Assembly: GCA_910592005.1 (NCBI GenBank)
Contig: CAJVPP010003771.1
Span: 1 to 10,802 of the forward strand
Length of the DNA stretch: 10,802 bases
DNA from: Funneliformis mosseae
Lineage: Eukaryota; Glomeromycota; Glomeromycetes; Glomerales; Glomeraceae
Direction: 5' to 3'
Part shown: positions 7,272 to 10,802 of the stretch, piece by piece
Position numbering within the stretch: the stretch's first letter is position 1
Layout: every line of letters begins with the position of its first letter
Program-made: the position numbers and the translations under genes
The notes under the pieces: generated by a model
The model's input: only the letters and a program-made list of their open reading frames with translations
The model's database searches: none
Told to the model about the DNA's origin: nothing

Positions 7272-8821
7272 ATGTCAGCAAACTCTCATGTAATTTTCGA
7301 AAAGAATGATGACAGTTCGTCTTCAGATTCTATTTATCCAAGTTCGGAAGATGAAACTAGTTCAACTGAGCTCGAACACTATATATTGGAAAGTAATATA
7401 AAAGCAGTTAATGCTCGTTCTCCCCGTAATAAAAAGTATGAAAAATGGATGAATTTAGTCTTGAATGCAAAGAAAGCTATGTTGTCTTCTGAATGGTCGA
7501 ACCTGTTAGCAGGTAAATTATTATTATTTCAAATAATTTTAGTCGTGCATTTTATTCTTACTAATAAATTATTACAGCAATTCAAAAACTTGAGAAGGCA
7601 TTCAGGTCAAATAATACCAATCCACTTGGTTTATTCACTCCAATTCTTGGTAAATAATTTATCTATAGTCTATTTCTTTATTTTTTATCTTTGTTTTTTG
7701 TTTTTTTATTTTGATATCGATTTTTTTATATTTTTATGAAGCGCGTTTTCTCCTTGAACTTGATGAATTTTTTAAAAAACACCCCGTTGATAAAAAATAC
7801 AGGAAAAACTTGAAATCTGGAGAAGCAAAAGCATGTAATGCTACTCAACAAAGATCTCAACACTTAATAAGGTCATTAAACTCTATCATTTTAGAATATC
7901 AAAAAACCCCTCCACCCATCACAATTTCATCTTCTAACGTTAGACTCGTAGATGCTGTAGAAAAGTATTTAACGATTCCACCACATTATTTCCTTTCGTT
8001 AAAAAATCTAAATCTTCACGAGTGCTCAAAATATTTGAAAAATATTATTAATATGATTTATTATTATAAGTCATTTTTAAGGACTGTAAATTGTGTTTCA
8101 TTTGATCTTGATTTTTTGACTATTTTGGATCTGTCGAGGAATAGGTTACGAGGTATTACATTTATATTTTCTATTTTCTTTCCTTATTGTATAAATTTTA
8201 ATTATTGACCTTTTTCTTTTTCTTTTTAAAATTAAAAAAAAAGATTTCCCTTATGAGATTCTTCTTTTTCGGCATTTAAAAGTTCTCTGTATTGGTCACA
8301 ACCTCTTTCAATATTTTCCACCATATATCACAAAGGTATCCCGAAACACTGTAATATTGGGAGTTAAAAACAATCCTCTTTTGAAATCAAACCTTCATAA
8401 ATTTCAAAATGTTAAAAATATATATCGTGAAGATGTACCTCGATTAATGGATATTTGTGCACAAGCAATTATTCTTAAAAAGATCCCTCTTAAACGAAGA
8501 AAATTAAAAGTTTTCATAAATATTCAACAACAAATTGTTCCAGATATAATTATTAATTTTATTAAACAAGGATTTTTATGTGAATCTTGTCGTCTATTCA
8601 TTTCACCTTCCTCTTCATTATTTTTACAACCTATAATTGAAAACATGAAATATCCTAAGAGACAGGATAAAAGTCTTGATGATCAAATCAACAGCATAAT
8701 ATATCAAGAATTACCGCTATTCAGAAGATTTTGTGTTCAATGTTGGCAGATACATAATGCAAGGGATAATTCAAAATGTATTTGTGTTACATGTAAAGTT
8801 GAAAGAGCAACTAAAAAGTGA
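7272..8821 (+). CDS. Leucine-rich-repeat protein with cysteine-rich C-terminus (LRRC58-like?)
   Basis: Predicted exons are 7272-7512, 7578-7649, 7742-8152 and 8244-8821, giving 433 aa. The N-terminus is serine/acid-rich (DDSSSSDS, SSEDETSSTELE, about residues 13-36) and probably disordered. A helical-looking middle follows. Leucine-rich repeats start near 230: LTILDLSRNRLRDFPYEI, then LKVLCIGHNLFQYFPPYI, then a degenerate VILGVKNNPLL. The LRR consensus runs unbroken across intron 3, which supports that splice. The C-terminus has a PRLMDICAQAI segment (from 307) and cysteines at 354/357 (CESC), 405/408 (CVQC) and 420/422/425, a likely zinc site. This order, LRRs then P-L-D-C-A then paired CxxC, resembles LRRC58-type proteins, but only loosely. 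No signal peptide or membrane span is seen, so it is probably intracellular. Function is unknown; protein binding through the LRRs is expected. The shared promoter with MRI1 need not imply a shared pathway. Confidence 0.75.
7513..7577 (+). other. Intron 1 of the LRR gene
   Basis: Donor AG|GTAAAT and acceptor TTACAG, 65 bp, phase 1. The joined codons read LLAAIQKLEKAF, which keeps the downstream frame open. Confidence 0.7.
7650..7741 (+). other. Intron 2 of the LRR gene
   Basis: Donor TTG|GTAAAT and acceptor ATGAAG, 92 bp, phase 1, with a long T-rich tract before the acceptor. Splicing gives FTPILARFLLELDEFF. The preceding exon is only 72 bp and has no recognisable domain, so this pair of sites is the least secure of the model. 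Confidence 0.6.
8153..8243 (+). other. Intron 3 of the LRR gene
   Basis: Donor CGAG|GTATTA and acceptor AAAAAG, 91 bp, phase 1, pyrimidine-rich. Splicing joins LSRNRLR to DFPYEILLF, reconstructing a canonical leucine-rich repeat. Confidence 0.85.
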
Positions 8822-8883
8822 GAAATTACCATGACGCGTCCAAAGCTTCGTCTTGTCTTTGTCTCTTGATTATATATTATATT

Positions 8884-8915
8884 AATAAATAAAATCATGA
8901 AATATATTAAATAAA
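8884..8915 (+). terminator. Polyadenylation signals of the LRR gene
   Basis: AATAAA occurs at 8884-8889 and again at 8910-8915, 63 and 89 bases past the stop codon. Both are at plausible distances for fungal 3' ends, and the base composition becomes repeat-like soon afterwards. Confidence 0.45.
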
Positions 8916-8980
8916 GTGTAATAACCTGTTTCACTGACTGACATAGCGTCGCCCGGAAAAAAATGGTATTTATTACTATA

Positions 8981-9046
8981 GGTTAGTATTAAAGTTAGGG
9001 TTTGGATTAGGATTAGGTAGAAATTAGGATTAGTTAAGGGGTTAGG
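8981..9046 (+). repeat. Degenerate TTAGG-type repeat tract
   Basis: Irregular units GGTTAG, GTTAGGG, GGATTAGGATTAGG, ATTAGGATTAG and GGGGTTAGG follow one another on the plus strand. They resemble the fungal telomere repeat TTAGGG, but the spacing is irregular and only one unit is exact. This is probably an interstitial relic or a low-complexity repeat of the genome rather than a chromosome end, because other sequence continues on both sides. Confidence 0.45.
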
Positions 9047-9178
9047 AAATTTGTCATCGCGTTACATCCCGGCTGTTCTTCAATTTACTAAGTATTCTGG
9101 AACAGAGAAATTTTTTTATAATAATATATCATCTAACTAGAATGATGATAAATCAAGAGAATGATCATATATCGTTTT

Positions 9179-9254
9179 AATGATAATGAATGAATGATAA
9201 TGTATCATTCAAAAAGAAAGACATATTATCATTTTTCTTGAATGTATTATCATT
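9179..9254. repeat. Nested hairpin built from four AATGATAAT units
   Basis: AATGATAAT occurs forward at 9179-9187 and 9193-9201. Its reverse complement, ATTATCATT, occurs at 9225-9233 and 9246-9254. The arms 9193-9219 and 9232-9254 pair further (CATTCAA with TTGAATG), apart from a 3-base gap. The structure looks like the core of a small foldback or MITE-type repeat. Confidence 0.5.
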
Positions 9255-9273
9255 TAATTAGAATGATTTTACT

Positions 9274-9361
9274 GACCTAACCTGAATTTTAGGTCAAATA
9301 GGTCAGATTAGAACAGATTATTTGACATAACCTAAACTGAAAAAAATATCAGATTAGATTA
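9274..9361. repeat. AGGTCA/AGGTTA low-complexity repeat
   Basis: Begins with the hairpin GACCTAA (9274-9280) / TTAGGTC (9289-9295). AGGTCA follows at 9291 and 9300, with CAGATTAG, ACCTAA and AGATTAGATTA further on. These are scattered forward and reverse copies of one short theme, likely a decayed tandem repeat. Confidence 0.4.
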
Positions 9362-9369
9362 ACCAGATA

Positions 9370-10725
9370 AATTAAATTGTTTAGAGCTCTAATCCTGAAT
9401 TATCATAATTTTAGATAGATTTTTATGAGGTCATATGTGCTATTTTAAATGTATTAAATAAAAATTAAGTTTTTGAATAAATTTTATGTTAAATGAATAT
9501 ATTAATAATGATTTAGTAAAAAAATTTTAAATTCAAATTTTTTGTCATATAATTTAAAAATCAATTTGTGTTTTTTAAAATTATTTAATTTATAAGTTAG
9601 ATTAGTATTATAAATTTAGTTAGAATTATAGTATATAAAATTATAATTGATCAAAATTATATAATTATAGTTAAATCTAAAATTTAATAGTTTATTAATA
9701 AGATTTAATTCTAATATTAATTAAGATATATTTTCTGATGAAAAAATATATAGTAATTTTAGTAATAAAATATTCTTTTATTATGCATTTTATAAATATT
9801 ATATATCTTTACCATCAATTGCTTTTAGTTAGATTATTAAAAATATATTTTATTTAAATCTAAAATGCTTTATATAATTTAACAAACTTTTTTTTAGATT
9901 TTTTTTTAAGTAATCACATTTATAACTAAAGTTTTAAATTAAATCAAGTTAATCTATTATCTGATTTAACTTAATTTAAAAATTCTAGATCAAGTTAATA
10001 AATTTTAGTTTAATATTAAGTAGAATCAAAAATATGACTTAATTAAAATTTATAATTTACGAACTATTAAATCTCTAATTTAATAAGAGAATTATATTTA
10101 ATTTTGTCAAAAAATTATTGACAATAAGGATTTGTAAATAATAAATTTAATTTAAATTTTATTTTACTTGTTAAAAATTAACATATTTTTATAATTATAG
10201 AATATTTTATATATTTATCTATCATTATTATATTATACGTATTAAATTAGTTCAAGTAGTAAATAGAAAATAGTTTTATAGTACTTTTCAAGACCATCAT
10301 TATTACTAAAGATGAAAAAGTAAGTCTAAAATCTAATATTTACTTTTTAATACTACTTAATAAACTTGACTTTGTATTTGATTTTTAATCTTTATTTTGA
10401 TATATAAAAGCTTCTAATGTATGTAAACATTTTATTAAAGTATAGATTTAAAATATTTAACGATTAATATTTTAACTAACATGAGATTACATCCTAAAGT
10501 TAAGAAAATTTTCATAAATAAAATACAAAAATCTGATATATATTATCAAATTACATAAGTTTTAAATATAAAAAATTAATGATTTACTCAACATTATAAT
10601 TATTATATATTTTGTAAAACATTTTAACTTTAATATTGCATAAATATTATAAATTGTAAATTTTGTAATGAACTTATTTTATAAACTTTACAAACTATAA
10701 AATTTGCAATATTCTTTGATTATAG
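9370..10725. other. AT-rich gene desert
   Basis: No coding frame or RNA gene is recognisable; stops are dense in all frames. The only local structure seen is the hairpin AAAAAGTAA (10315-10323) with TTACTTTTT (10340-10348), which is unremarkable in such DNA. Confidence 0.7.
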
Positions 10726-10740
10726 TTAGAGTTCCGGACA

Positions 10741-10802
10741 AGTCGAGTTAACTCACGAGTCAGATAAGCCGAGTCGAGTTCAAATCAAGTCGAGTTGGTG
10801 TT
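10741..10802 (+). repeat. Edge of an AGTCGAGTT repeat
   Basis: AGTCGAGTT occurs at 10741-10749, 10772-10780 and 10788-10796, with a partial relative (ACGAGTCAG) between the first two. The tract is markedly richer in G and C than the preceding 1.3 kb and is cut by the window end, so its full extent is unknown. Confidence 0.5.

Noticed and set aside
8737..8934. Minus-strand open frame over the 3' end of the LRR gene
   Set aside because: It overlaps the cysteine-rich coding end of the LRR gene in antisense and runs into its AT-rich 3' UTR.
8981..9046. True telomere
   Set aside because: Units are irregular and few, and non-telomeric sequence continues for at least 1.7 kb beyond them.
10778..10786. 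tRNA B-box-like GTTCAAATC
   Set aside because: It lies inside the AGTCGAGTT repeat, with no A box at the right distance and no cloverleaf arms around it.

Overview
The window looks like nuclear DNA of an early-diverging fungus, most likely an arbuscular mycorrhizal fungus (Glomeromycotina, Rhizophagus-like). Three things support this: the DNA is extremely AT-rich, the genes carry short GT-AG introns (about 65-92 bp, with one of 192 bp), and the first gene strongly resembles the Mortierella-type delta-6 front-end desaturase. The lineage is inferred from composition and family resemblance; I cannot name a species.

Layout: 1-330 holds what looks like the broken 3' end of an unidentified reading frame. 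330-3400 is an AT-rich desert with no gene; it contains a MITE-like inverted-repeat structure (about 1048-1539) and a diverged direct repeat (2575/2869). 3400-3955 is less AT-rich and is the putative promoter of the first gene, with a cluster of palindromes and a TATA-like box. 3956-8821 is a compact island of three genes: a five-exon cytochrome-b5 fusion fatty-acid desaturase (+, 470 aa), a two-exon methylthioribose-1-phosphate isomerase MRI1/MtnA (-, 385 aa), and a four-exon leucine-rich-repeat protein with a cysteine-rich C-terminus (+, 433 aa). 8940-9370 is repeat-rich (TTAGG-like and AGGTCA-like units, nested AATGATAAT hairpin). 9370-10725 is a second AT-rich desert. The last 75 bases enter a GC-richer AGTCGAGTT repeat.

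The genes are not an operon and do not share one pathway. The desaturase and MRI1 converge, with 88 bp between their stop codons, and their AATAAA signals cross, so their 3' UTRs probably overlap. MRI1 and the LRR gene diverge from a 145-bp shared promoter carrying two opposed CCAAT boxes. The desaturase would make polyunsaturated fatty acids (18:3n-6 / 18:4n-3, en route to arachidonate and EPA). MRI1 belongs to the methionine salvage cycle. The role of the LRR protein is unknown.

All exon structures were worked out by hand from splice consensus, reading phase and conserved motifs that become contiguous after splicing. I see no clearly novel biological system. The most interesting items are a foldback element inside desaturase intron 2, the crossed polyadenylation signals, the MITE-like element, and the palindrome cluster upstream of the desaturase.
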